A stretch of DNA of 64,000 bases, taken from assembly GCF_020723905.1 (NCBI RefSeq), contig NZ_DYHZ01000003.1, positions 62,001 to 126,000 of the forward strand. Direction: 5' to 3'. Below are positions 17,322 through 26,171 of this stretch, piece by piece. Numbering within the stretch: the first letter of the stretch is position 1; the number at the start of each line of letters is the position of its first letter. Source of the DNA: Anaerolinea thermophila. GTDB lineage: Bacteria > Chloroflexota > Anaerolineae > Anaerolineales > Anaerolineaceae. A model generated the notes under the pieces. The model was not told the origin of the DNA, did not search any database, and was given only the letters and a program-made list of their open reading frames with translations. The translations under genes and the position numbers were made by a program.

Positions 17322-19085
17322 TCACTGCCGGGAAATTGGTTTTGAGGGTGGATTGATGGAAGCGGGCTGGGAGGATGGCTCGGAGACGGCAGATTTCCGT
17401 TTTTTCTTTACGTTTCCTCCATCCCCATAATAGTAGTATTGATAGTATGCGTAGTTCCGATAGTAATAATGGGAGTTCTTGGGGCTAATCCCATTGACGA
17501 CCACACCGAGAATCCTTGCATTTACCTGTTGAAGTTGTTCCACGGCTTGAATCAAGGCTGATTGTTTGGTCGTCCCTACTTTAACCACCAGCAGGACGCC
17601 ATCAACAAGAGGCGAAAGCACCGCTGCATCGGTTACTGAAAGCACTGGCGGAGTATCCAGGATGATCATGTCCGTGTCATTTGCAACAGCCTCAACGATT
17701 TCTTTCATTTTCCGGGAACCGAGGAGTTCCGAAGGAGTGGGTGGGGTGCCGCCGCTTGGAATGACTTTGAGGGTTTCTAATCGGGTTTGCTGGATTGTGC
17801 CGTTCAAAGACAACGGGTTTTGAATAAAGAGCCCTGAAAGGCCTTGCCGGTTGTCCAGTCCCATTATTTTGTGGATTCGTGGGCGTCGTAAGTCAGAATC
17901 AATCAAAACACAGCGATTGCCGCTTTGAGCGATAACCACTGCAAGGTTGATTGCCACGGTGGTTTTCCCATCCTCTGGGGTAGGGCTGGTGACCATAAGC
18001 ACGCGGATGGGGTGATCTACGCTGGCATAACGAACATTGGTACGCAGGGATCGGAAAGACTCCGTGACGGGTGAACGAGGTGCACTCAGTGCTATTGGCT
18101 CTCCCTGTTTCGGGTCAAAGGTGTGAATAGTGCCAATAACCGGGAGTCGGGTTTGTGAGGTGATCCAATCAGGAGATTTAATCGTGTCGTCAAGGAAATC
18201 GACTGTAAAGACAATGCCTATTGCCAGAAAAACCCCAACCAGTGCCGCCAGAGCCGTATTCCTGAAAGTTTGTGGACGTACAGGTTTCTCTGGTGGGGTA
18301 GCAGGTTCTACCTGAATAATGCTGGTGATGTTTTGGGCTTCTGCCAGACGAATTTGTTCATAACTGGCTAAAACCGATGCATAAATCTGGCGGTATTGCG
18401 CCAGCCTTGTTTCCAGACGGTCAATCTCTGCCTGATTGATTTGACGTGCAAGATTTTCAATGGCGGTTTCGCTTAAGGAACCGTTTGCTGCATCAGGGTT
18501 CGTCCGTTTGACTTCTGAAACATTCTCTTGCAGAATTTTCTCCAGGGCAGTTGAATTTTCCTGTATTTGTTGTTCCAGGTAAGACAACTGGTTTTGCAAA
18601 TTTTCCTTGGATGCCTTAAATCGGGAAATTTGCATTTCCTGAAGTTGTTCTGCAAAGGCGTTAACCAGTTCGTTAGCGAAATCAGAGGCGTAGATGGGAT
18701 TCACATCCTCAACGGTGATTTGCATTAATTGAGTGTCGCGAACAGGTGTTACCTTAACATCGTCGATTGTGTAAGGTAGATTTAATTTTTGCGTGACCTT
18801 GAGCAGCAAAGGCTGTTTGGTCATCATTTCGGCATACGTACGAGTGAGTTTTTCGTTGGTGAGGATAATTGCTGTGGAATCGTAATACTGACCAGATCTA
18901 CCCTCATTGACAAGGATAGTGGTTGATGCAGCATATACCGGTGTTTGAAGCAAACTGAAGATCAGGGCTCCGCTTCCTGCAAGGACTCCAGCCAGTACAA
19001 TGAACCACCCCCATTGCCATAACAGCCAGAGATATTGACGCAAATCGGTAGATGGTTGTTGAGTCGGTTCTAAAAATTCGTCCAT
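17322..19085 (-). CDS. polysaccharide co-polymerase/tyrosine autokinase (Wzz-BY-kinase fusion)
   Basis: A 587-residue membrane protein controlling exopolysaccharide chain length. Wzz-type N terminus: TM1 at about 27-46, an extracytoplasmic region with coiled coil at about 145-245, a proline-rich segment near 260-272, TM2 at about 278-296. The bacterial tyrosine kinase domain follows: Walker A' SPTPEDGKTT at 367-376, A'-type motif VLIDSDLRRP near 393-402, Walker B MIILDTPP further on. The C-terminal tail is very Tyr-rich (YYYRNYAYYQYYYY), the usual autophosphorylation cluster. In many Firmicutes these parts are separate proteins. It is divergent from the sugar-transferase operon it probably serves. 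Confidence 0.92.
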   Translation of the reverse strand: MDEFLEPTQQPSTDLRQYLWLLWQWGWFIVLAGVLAGSGALIFSLLQTPVYAASTTILVNEGRSGQYYDSTAIILTNEKLTRTYAEMMTKQPLLLKVTQKLNLPYTIDDVKVTPVRDTQLMQITVEDVNPIYASDFANELVNAFAEQLQEMQISRFKASKENLQNQLSYLEQQIQENSTALEKILQENVSEVKRTNPDAANGSLSETAIENLARQINQAEIDRLETRLAQYRQIYASVLASYEQIRLAEAQNITSIIQVEPATPPEKPVRPQTFRNTALAALVGVFLAIGIVFTVDFLDDTIKSPDWITSQTRLPVIGTIHTFDPKQGEPIALSAPRSPVTESFRSLRTNVRYASVDHPIRVLMVTSPTPEDGKTTVAINLAVVIAQSGNRCVLIDSDLRRPRIHKIMGLDNRQGLSGLFIQNPLSLNGTIQQTRLETLKVIPSGGTPPTPSELLGSRKMKEIVEAVANDTDMIILDTPPVLSVTDAAVLSPLVDGVLLVVKVGTTKQSALIQAVEQLQQVNARILGVVVNGISPKNSHYYYRNYAYYQYYYYGDGGNVKKKRKSAVSEPSSQPASINPPSKPISRQ

Positions 19086-19164
19086 GGAAAAAATAATCCC
19101 CTTCTAAATTCTTGCCCCGTCGATTTAGTATATCAAACATTTTCCCTGATAAGAGTATTAATTG

Positions 19165-19173
19165 TGATACAAT
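19165..19173 (+). promoter_or_regulatory. candidate extended -10 promoter
   Basis: TGATACAAT fits an extended -10 element (TGnTATAAT) with a poor -35 region. It lies in the 217-bp gap between the autokinase and the sugar transferase genes and would give a leader of about 120 nt. Confidence 0.35.
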
Positions 19174-19302
19174 TTGGGCTATCCCTTGTCTGCCTAATCG
19201 CATTCATTCATCTTGTAATTATCCTGCAATCTGCAAGGGGGAAACTGGTTCTATTTTTTGTGTTAGGATAATAAATAGGACTTGCCAAAGGATGGGGGAA
19301 CT

Positions 19303-20970
19303 ATGGCTGAAACGGCAATTCATGATACTTTTCCCGTATACACCTCTCGTTCCGGAGTTTTTCGCTGGATAGATGAGTTTCTCCGCCGTGGGTTAGATAT
19401 CTTCTGCTCCCTGGTTGGCTTAATCACCCTTGCGCCATTCTTCCTGATGATTGCTTTTATGATTAAGCGAGACAGCCCGGGTCCAGTATTTTATCGGGGA
19501 CAAAGGGTTGGAAGGCATGGGAAAATTTTCAAAATTCTAAAATTCCGGACAATGTACGAGACGCCTGTGACGTATTCGGGGTTACCCATCACAGCCAGGG
19601 GGGATAATCGGGTTACCCCCTTTGGGAGATGGCTCCGGGATACGAAAATCAATGAACTTCCGCAATTGTGGAATGTTCTGGTCGGAGAAATGAGCCTGGT
19701 TGGTCCACGCCCGGAGGATCCTGAACTGGTTCATTCCTGGGATCCAGAAGTCAGAGCACAACTCCTATCGGTTCGGCCCGGAATTACCAGTCCTGCTTCT
19801 GTTTTATACCGGGACGAAGAATCCCTGTTGCAGAGTGCTTCGGTTTTGGAGCAGTACTTTCAGGAGATTCTTCCATCCAAACTCAGATTAGATCAACTGT
19901 ATCTGCGGTATCGTACTGTATTTACGGATGTAGATGTTATCTTCTGGACTCTTGTTGCTTTACTCCCGAGATTGCGCAAGGTAAAAATTCCTACCCATCT
20001 TCTGTACTGGGGACCTTTTGCTCGTTTGTTCAGCCGGGCATTAAATTGGAGTGTATTGGATTTCTTCATTTCCTTACTCGCTGTTTGGATCACAGCAGTG
20101 GGATGGAGAATATTCGTGGGTCCCCTGAATCTGGGGTGGGGATATGCTCTGGCATTGTCGTTTGGCATGGCATTATGTTTTACTCTTACAAATTCTTTGT
20201 TCGGTTTAACGCAAATCTCCTGGTCAAAAGCGCCGCCTTCGGCGGTTTTTGAACTGATGGCTTCAGCAGGTATTGCTCTGGTTCTCCTGGCAAGCCTCAG
20301 TATTGTTGGGGGCTTTGCAGAAAAATTACCCCTTCCTGTGCTTTTCGTCTCCGGTGCTCTGGCACTCGGCGGCTTTATCGTGGCTCGCTATCGTGAGAGG
20401 TTAATCACCGGGTTAGCCAGTCGCTGGATGACCCTGACCAAACCCAGGTCTTTGGGTGAAAGAGTGCTTATCATTGGAGCAGGCGAATTGGGCGAAATGG
20501 CAAAGTGGTTTTTCGAACGAGGTGAATTAGCCAGAGCCTATCATGTGATCGGCTTTGTGGATGATGATCCTCGTAAAATTGAGATGAATGTGAGTGGCAA
20601 GAGAGTATGGGGTACTACTGAGGCTCTACCCGATCTGTCACAAAAGTTTGATGTGGGATTGATAGTGTTTGCTATTCAACAAATTACTCCCGGACAAAAA
20701 CAGCGAATTTTGGAAATTTGCCGAAAAACATCTGCGAGGCTGATCATTTTCCCTGATCTGATGTCTGCAGTATGGGATTTTATTCGTCAGGAAAACACAC
20801 CTGCGGGATGGACGAAAAAATTTGTTCAGCAGGATGTGTTCAATCTGCGCAGCAAAATTGCCGAAATCGATGCTCTCCTGGAACGGGGAGACATAACCGA
20901 AGCCAGAAACCAGTTAGCCCAACTACAAAATACCATCGCAGAGGAGGAACATGGAAAAAAGTCCTTATGA
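19303..20970 (+). CDS. polyprenyl-phosphate sugar transferase with C-terminal TM/Rossmann region
   Basis: A 555-residue membrane enzyme expected to start glycan assembly by moving a sugar-1-phosphate to undecaprenyl phosphate. The catalytic domain comes first: one hydrophobic segment at about 36-56, then KFRTM at 80-84, INELPQLWNV near 116-125 and VGPRPEDPE at 133-141. After about 240, several hydrophobic segments (to about 362) lead into a Rossmann domain (IGAGELGEMA at 391-400) that resembles the N-terminal halves of WcaJ and CapD proteins. In WcaJ the order is reversed. ATG 19303 is preceded by GGGGGA. The next gene overlaps by 20 bp. Confidence 0.88.
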   Translation: MAETAIHDTFPVYTSRSGVFRWIDEFLRRGLDIFCSLVGLITLAPFFLMIAFMIKRDSPGPVFYRGQRVGRHGKIFKILKFRTMYETPVTYSGLPITARGDNRVTPFGRWLRDTKINELPQLWNVLVGEMSLVGPRPEDPELVHSWDPEVRAQLLSVRPGITSPASVLYRDEESLLQSASVLEQYFQEILPSKLRLDQLYLRYRTVFTDVDVIFWTLVALLPRLRKVKIPTHLLYWGPFARLFSRALNWSVLDFFISLLAVWITAVGWRIFVGPLNLGWGYALALSFGMALCFTLTNSLFGLTQISWSKAPPSAVFELMASAGIALVLLASLSIVGGFAEKLPLPVLFVSGALALGGFIVARYRERLITGLASRWMTLTKPRSLGERVLIIGAGELGEMAKWFFERGELARAYHVIGFVDDDPRKIEMNVSGKRVWGTTEALPDLSQKFDVGLIVFAIQQITPGQKQRILEICRKTSARLIIFPDLMSAVWDFIRQENTPAGWTKKFVQQDVFNLRSKIAEIDALLERGDITEARNQLAQLQNTIAEEEHGKKSL

Positions 20971-21949
20971 AGGTGCCCGTGTGTTTGTGACGGGTGCAGG
21001 AGGTTTTATTGCCAGTCATCTGGTCGAACAACTGGTGTTTCAAGGTGCATCCGTTCGGGCATTTGTGCGGTATAACTCAAGAGGAGATTACGGGTTGCTC
21101 CGGTATATTCCCGAGCCGACACTCCGAAAAGTGGAAATTTGTTTTGGCGATCTTCGGGACTATGACGCCATTCTTCATGCTGTGCGCGGCATGGATATTG
21201 TTTTTCATCTTGGCGCACTGATCGCAATTCCGTATTCCTATTTACACCCTCGTGAAGTCGTTGAAACCAATGTGTTGGGTACATTCAACATTTTACAGGC
21301 CTGTCGGGAAAATAAAGTGGAGCGTCTGGTTCATACTTCAACCAGTGAAGTGTATGGGACAGGGCGTTATGTTCCGATGGATGAAGGACACCCGCTTCAA
21401 GCCCAATCGCCATACGCGGCAAGTAAAATTGCCGCAGACAAACTGGCGGAAAGTTTTTTTTGCACCTATGATCTCCCTGTCGTAACCATCCGTCCTTTCA
21501 ATACCTTTGGCCCCCGACAGTCTGCCAGGGCTGTGATTCCTACAATCATTTCTCAAGCACTTGCCGGGCAAAAAATTCGTATTGGCAACCTCACTACAAA
21601 GAGAGATTTTACTTTTGTGCTGGATACAGTTCGAGGATTCCTCATGGCGGGAAGTATTCCAGGAATAGAAGGGGAAACCTTTAACCTCGGAACCGGTAAA
21701 GAGATCAGTGTAGGGGAAGTCATTACTCTGACTGCTAGGATACTTGGGAAAGAATTGATGGTGGAGCAAGATCCAGAGCGTTTTAGGCCGGAAAAATCGG
21801 AGGTGATGCGCTTGCTTTCGGATTTTTCGAAGGCTCGGGAAAGTTTAGGGTGGTCTCCCAAATGGTCGTTTGAGGAAGGGCTGAAACAAACCATACAATG
21901 GATTCGCGAGAACTTATCCAGTTATCCAGTTCATACTTATCAACGCTAG
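20951..21949 (+). CDS. NAD-dependent nucleotide-sugar epimerase/dehydratase (LegB-like)
   Basis: A 332-residue extended short-chain dehydrogenase. The NAD motif TGAGGFIASHL starts at residue 14, the catalytic TSTSEVYG at 129-136, and YAASK at 155-159 supplies Tyr and Lys. NTFGPRQSARAVIPT closely resembles the LegB/NAD-dependent 4,6-dehydratase subgroup that makes a 4-keto-6-deoxy sugar nucleotide, as I recall it. The following nucleotidyltransferase and DegT aminotransferase fit such a pathway. It overlaps the sugar-transferase gene, with GAGGAGG upstream of the ATG. Confidence 0.82.
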   Translation: MEKSPYEGARVFVTGAGGFIASHLVEQLVFQGASVRAFVRYNSRGDYGLLRYIPEPTLRKVEICFGDLRDYDAILHAVRGMDIVFHLGALIAIPYSYLHPREVVETNVLGTFNILQACRENKVERLVHTSTSEVYGTGRYVPMDEGHPLQAQSPYAASKIAADKLAESFFCTYDLPVVTIRPFNTFGPRQSARAVIPTIISQALAGQKIRIGNLTTKRDFTFVLDTVRGFLMAGSIPGIEGETFNLGTGKEISVGEVITLTARILGKELMVEQDPERFRPEKSEVMRLLSDFSKARESLGWSPKWSFEEGLKQTIQWIRENLSSYPVHTYQR

Positions 21950-21960
21950 GGGGGTAAAAG

Positions 21961-22695
21961 ATGAAAGCGGTTGTTCTTGCTGGGGGTAAGGGGACCCGTC
22001 TTGCGCCATATACTCGTATTATCCCCAAACCCATGTTACCTGTTGGAGATAGAGCCATCCTTGAAATTCTGTTGCTTCAGATGAAACGTGCCGGCATCCA
22101 GGAGGTTATTCTGACAGTAGGGCATCTTTCTGGGTTAATGAAGGCTTATTTTCAAGATGGTCAGCATCTGGGTTTACGCATTTGTTACAGTTACGAAAAT
22201 TGCCCACTTGGAACGGCAGGCCCGCTGGCAATGGTGGAAGGCTTGGAGGATACATTTCTGGTCACGAATGGAGATGTTTTAACAACATTGGATCTCCAGG
22301 ATTTGTTGAAGTTTCATGCTCGTACAGGTGGAATAGCAACAATTGCCACGCACCGAAGAAAGGTATTCATTGACTTAGGGGTTATTCATGTCAATGGTGG
22401 ACATGAAATTGTGGATTATATTGAAAAACCTACTCTGGAATATCAGGTGAGTATGGGGATTTACGTATTTGAGCCCCGTGTTCTGCGCTACATTCCTAAA
22501 GGAGAATATCTTGACTTTCCCGATCTGGTAAAAACCTTGCTTGCTGTGGGTGAAAAGGTGGTTGCCTATCCCTTTGATGGCTACTGGAAAGATTTGGGAC
22601 GACCGGATGATTACGAGCAAGCCAACCTCGATTTTGAACAGATCCGCAATCAGTTATTACCGGAGGAAACTTCATGGAATGGCGAGTGCCTTTAG
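21961..22695 (+). CDS. sugar-phosphate nucleotidyltransferase
   Basis: A 244-residue GT-A-like nucleotidyltransferase (RmlA/GlmU/mannose-1-phosphate guanylyltransferase family). The signature LAGGKGTRLAPYTRIIPKPM occupies residues 6-25; the metal-binding VTNGDVL and WKDLGRPDDY are also visible. It activates a sugar-1-phosphate with an NTP for the glycan pathway. No hexapeptide-repeat domain follows, so it is the short form. Base and sugar specificity are not readable. It starts 11 bp after the dehydratase gene and overlaps the aminotransferase by 22 bp. Confidence 0.87.
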   Translation: MKAVVLAGGKGTRLAPYTRIIPKPMLPVGDRAILEILLLQMKRAGIQEVILTVGHLSGLMKAYFQDGQHLGLRICYSYENCPLGTAGPLAMVEGLEDTFLVTNGDVLTTLDLQDLLKFHARTGGIATIATHRRKVFIDLGVIHVNGGHEIVDYIEKPTLEYQVSMGIYVFEPRVLRYIPKGEYLDFPDLVKTLLAVGEKVVAYPFDGYWKDLGRPDDYEQANLDFEQIRNQLLPEETSWNGECL

Positions 22696-23813
22696 CCGAT
22701 ATTGATTATGGCCAGGAAGAAGCCAATGCCGTTTTAGGTGTACTGCAACGAAAATGGCTTACGATGGGAGAGGTAACCCAAACCTTTGAAAAAGCCTTTG
22801 CTGAGGCACATGGTGCAAGGTTTGCTTTTGGAGTTACCAATGCCACGGTAGCGTTACACCTTGCCTGCCTGGCATTAGATATCCATTCTGGAGATGAGGT
22901 TATCGTTCCATCCCTGTCGTTTGTTGCCACCGCCAATGCAGTGCTTTATACAGGGGCAGAGGTTCGTTTTGCTGATGTTATCGGATTGGATGAATTAACT
23001 ATTGATCCGGAGGAAATTCGCAAGCAAATTACCCCAAAAACCAGAGCCATTATGGTGATGCATTATGGCGGTTATCCATGCCGGATGGAGGACATTTTAA
23101 CCATTGCCCATGACTATCATCTTTACGTCATTGAGGATGCTGCTCATGCTCCCGGAGCAAGTTTGAATGGAAAATCTCTGGGAGTATGGGGAGACGTGGG
23201 GTGTTTCAGTTTCTTCTCGAATAAAAATCTTTCCACGGGTGAAGGAGGCATGATTCTCACCAACCGGGAAGATCTAGCCGAAAAAATCCGGCTGCTCCGT
23301 TCCCACGGAATGACCACTCTCACCTATGACCGTCATCGAGGACACGCTTTCAGTTACGATGTCCTGGCGCTTGGATACAATTACCGCATTGACGAAATTC
23401 ATTCCGCATTAGGGATCGAACAGTTAAAAAAACTTTCCAGGAACAATGCTCTGCGAAAGAAATGGTCAGAGTTATATTGGAGGGAGTTAGCCGATTTACC
23501 CCTCATTTTCCCGTTTGCGAAAAGTAATGGACAATCTGCATGCCACCTGTTTCCAGTGATTCTGCCACGAGCTGTAAACCGTGAGCGCTTCATGCAGTCT
23601 ATGAAAGATCAGGGTGTACAGACTTCCATTCACTATCCACCGATTCATCAATTCTCGTATTATCGTTCACGATACAATCAGGTTGTTTTGCAGAATACAG
23701 AACAGGCTGGATTAAGAGAGGTAACTCTCCCTCTTTATCCTACGATGGGGGAAGAAAAAGTGATGTTGGTGGTAGAGGCTGTTCGAACTGCACTGAGAAA
23801 AGCCCAGGATTAA
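22674..23813 (+). CDS. DegT/DnrJ/EryC1/StrS sugar aminotransferase
   Basis: A 379-residue PLP enzyme that aminates a keto-sugar nucleotide. Landmarks are GDEVIVPSLSFVATANAV (about 73-90), the cofactor Asp in VIEDAAHAPGA (D155) and the Schiff-base lysine K184 in FSFFSNKNLSTGEGG. The likely substrate is the product of the upstream 4,6-dehydratase. GGAGGAAA precedes the ATG inside the previous gene. Its stop overlaps the convergent GH13 gene by 4 bp. Together with the two genes before it, it should supply an amino-deoxy sugar for the surface polysaccharide. Confidence 0.88.
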   Translation: MEWRVPLADIDYGQEEANAVLGVLQRKWLTMGEVTQTFEKAFAEAHGARFAFGVTNATVALHLACLALDIHSGDEVIVPSLSFVATANAVLYTGAEVRFADVIGLDELTIDPEEIRKQITPKTRAIMVMHYGGYPCRMEDILTIAHDYHLYVIEDAAHAPGASLNGKSLGVWGDVGCFSFFSNKNLSTGEGGMILTNREDLAEKIRLLRSHGMTTLTYDRHRGHAFSYDVLALGYNYRIDEIHSALGIEQLKKLSRNNALRKKWSELYWRELADLPLIFPFAKSNGQSACHLFPVILPRAVNRERFMQSMKDQGVQTSIHYPPIHQFSYYRSRYNQVVLQNTEQAGLREVTLPLYPTMGEEKVMLVVEAVRTALRKAQD

Positions 23814-25219
23814 TGAACTTCCCAGATGGCAAATCCAAAAGGAAGGAATAAATCATTCCCTGATTGGTTTTCTCGGGTCTTGTATCCTTCTGCCCAGATG
23901 GGGCTGTGTTGGGGAAGGTTATCATGTTTTAACCTGGCAAACCGTTTTGTAGGATTTGCCCAGATGAGAAGGGATTGTTCCTCTCCATGCCATTGCCACC
24001 CGCACATGACTGGATGACTGGTGGGTAATGCTTCAAAATGTCCGGATAATTCAGGGCGGTTGAGCAAAACCAGCAATTTTTTATAAAATGCTAAAACCTC
24101 TTCAGAAGGATTTTCTTCAGGACGTCTCCCCAGAAATACAGGCAATCGAATAGAGCGCCCTTCCATTTGCCCTTCGTGGAGCATAAATATTCCCGGCGTG
24201 GTTGCGGTCATGATTGCCGCCAGTTTCCATTGACCGGAAGGAAATGCCATCACCGCTCTCATTTCGTCGTGGTTTTCAATAAAACGCACCAGATGGGTTT
24301 GATAATGGACCGGTTTTGCCAGTTGGGTACGAATTTGTTTGGGGGCGCGCCCTTTAATGAAATCATATAGTCTTTTGTCATAGCAGGCGTCGAATCCCTG
24401 TGCCAGAAGTTCGGGTTCCGTGTCCCAGTACGCTTCTGCCATGAAAAAGAAATGAGGGTGAACTTCCTTTACTGCAGGGAGAATTTCTTCCCAGTAGTCT
24501 TTGTCTGGTGGGGCTATGTGGTGATGGCTCCAGGTTCGTGGGAAAATTGAATTCAGCATCAACATAGCCATATCCACACGAACACCGTCACAGATTTGAC
24601 CAATTTCTATCAGCGTTTGGATGGTGGCCTGTCTGAGACCGGGATGGCAGGCATTTAACTGAACAACATCTTGCCAGGCGGGGAAATTGGGGTCTTTTCC
24701 CCTGGCAAAGATGGATTTCCCAATCCGAATATAGGCATCAGGATTTTGACGAAGATCCTTTTCTGTACCTTGAATAAAATATTCAGGATGGTCCTGCGTC
24801 CAAGGATGATCGGGTGCTACATGATTGGGAACAAAATCGAGAATGAGGCTCATTCCCCGGTCATGGAGTTCTTTCCGAGCCTTCAGGATTCCTTCTGTCC
24901 CTCCAAATCGTTCGTCTACTTTGTAATCCTGTACGCAGTAAGGCGATCCAATGGTGTCAGATGGGGAATAATCCTTTAAGACCTGTTTAAATTCCTGCAC
25001 CAGTTGAGGGTTCTGTAAGGCAATTTGTGTTCCTAAAGGACTGCGCTTCCAGACACCCATTAACCAGATTAGATGGAATCCTGATCCTTGCAATCGATTC
25101 CACTCCTCTTCAGGTACGGTGTTAAGCGTGATGGATTTTCCGGTCTTTAGAGAAAGTTCTTGAAGCCAGACAGCCGTGTTAATTTCGTATAGCAGGGGTT
25201 TGGGTGGAAGAGATTTCAT
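23810..25219 (-). CDS. GH13 family alpha-glucan-active enzyme
   Basis: A 469-residue (beta/alpha)8 glycoside hydrolase. Conserved region I is DFVPNH at 128-133; region II VRVD gives the nucleophile D216; E262 in FMAEAYWD is the acid/base; D318 in ENHDE is the third catalytic residue. All three are present, so the enzyme should be active. No N-terminal carbohydrate-binding domain and no signal peptide are seen, suggesting a cytosolic enzyme. I use ATG 25219, preceded by AAAGGAGAG; it overlaps the EamA gene by 41 bp. The exact subfamily is unclear. Confidence 0.85.
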   Translation of the reverse strand: MKSLPPKPLLYEINTAVWLQELSLKTGKSITLNTVPEEEWNRLQGSGFHLIWLMGVWKRSPLGTQIALQNPQLVQEFKQVLKDYSPSDTIGSPYCVQDYKVDERFGGTEGILKARKELHDRGMSLILDFVPNHVAPDHPWTQDHPEYFIQGTEKDLRQNPDAYIRIGKSIFARGKDPNFPAWQDVVQLNACHPGLRQATIQTLIEIGQICDGVRVDMAMLMLNSIFPRTWSHHHIAPPDKDYWEEILPAVKEVHPHFFFMAEAYWDTEPELLAQGFDACYDKRLYDFIKGRAPKQIRTQLAKPVHYQTHLVRFIENHDEMRAVMAFPSGQWKLAAIMTATTPGIFMLHEGQMEGRSIRLPVFLGRRPEENPSEEVLAFYKKLLVLLNRPELSGHFEALPTSHPVMCGWQWHGEEQSLLIWANPTKRFARLKHDNLPQHSPIWAEGYKTRENQSGNDLFLPFGFAIWEVH

Positions 25220-26156
25220 TTGCTCTCCTTTTTTCTGTATGAATTTGCTGAATATCATTGATTCTCAACAAGATCACACCTGAAAGAATTAACAGGCTTC
25301 CAAGTACCTGGTCGAAAGTAAATCGTTCTCCAAGCAGCACATAGGATTGTAAAGCGGTAAAAGACGGTTCAAGGGTGGCTATGAGGTTTGCAACGCTGGC
25401 GGGCAGGTAATTCAGGCTATAGGTGTACAAACCATACCCTCCTATTGTAGGGATCAGGGCTAAAAGAAACAGAACTGTCCAGCCATCCCATTGGTTTCCC
25501 AGCCAGAGAAGATTACGGCTTCCAACCCAGTTAATGGGGAATAGAAGGTTGGTGCCAAGGAGAAAAATAGCGGCAATGAGAAAAGTGTATCCCAGTACGG
25601 TTGGGGTTGGAATATCCTTTTTTGAGGCAAAACGTCCAAACAGAGTGTAACCGGCAAAGGCAACACCCGACAATAGCCCTGTAAGAATTCCGACTGGATT
25701 GGAATTCCAGTGTTGAACCTGATGTGCCCCGGATACCAGGATACAACCGATCACGCTGAAGCAAATAGCGATAATTTTGGGAAGACGCAAGTCTTCCCGC
25801 CAGATGAGCCATCCAAAAATCGCAGTAAATGCCGCTGAACTGTAAGCAAGAACAGTAGAAATTGCGGCTCCATTCAAAAAAACCGAGTAAGTCCAGAGGC
25901 AATTGAACACAGCGAGGAGTGCTCCATACCCGGTGAGGAATAAAAGCGTAGATCGTTGAATCTGGAGGAGGGCTGGTTTGAGGATGGTGACAGCCAGCAG
26001 TACAATCCCGGCTGTAAATAAATCCCGCCAGAATGCCAGAATCAGTGCCGGGATTTGATACTCCTGGCTTAAGTAACGAATAAACACTGCTGTGGCAGAC
26101 CACAGCAGTGTGCCTACCAGAGCAATGCTATAACCTTTAGAGCGTGGGGTTTTCAA
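25179..26156 (-). CDS. EamA/DMT-family transporter
   Basis: A 325-residue membrane protein with about ten hydrophobic helices arranged as two EamA repeats (early WSATAVFIRYLS and late ANLIATLEPSFTALQSY segments). The drug/metabolite transporter superfamily exports metabolites or amino acids; substrate is unknown. The start is TTG 26156, preceded by AAGGA. It sits between two glycosidase genes on the same strand. Confidence 0.82.
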   Translation of the reverse strand: MKTPRSKGYSIALVGTLLWSATAVFIRYLSQEYQIPALILAFWRDLFTAGIVLLAVTILKPALLQIQRSTLLFLTGYGALLAVFNCLWTYSVFLNGAAISTVLAYSSAAFTAIFGWLIWREDLRLPKIIAICFSVIGCILVSGAHQVQHWNSNPVGILTGLLSGVAFAGYTLFGRFASKKDIPTPTVLGYTFLIAAIFLLGTNLLFPINWVGSRNLLWLGNQWDGWTVLFLLALIPTIGGYGLYTYSLNYLPASVANLIATLEPSFTALQSYVLLGERFTFDQVLGSLLILSGVILLRINDIQQIHTEKRRANEISSTQTPAIRN

Positions 26157-26171
26157 AGAAACATCCTTGGC

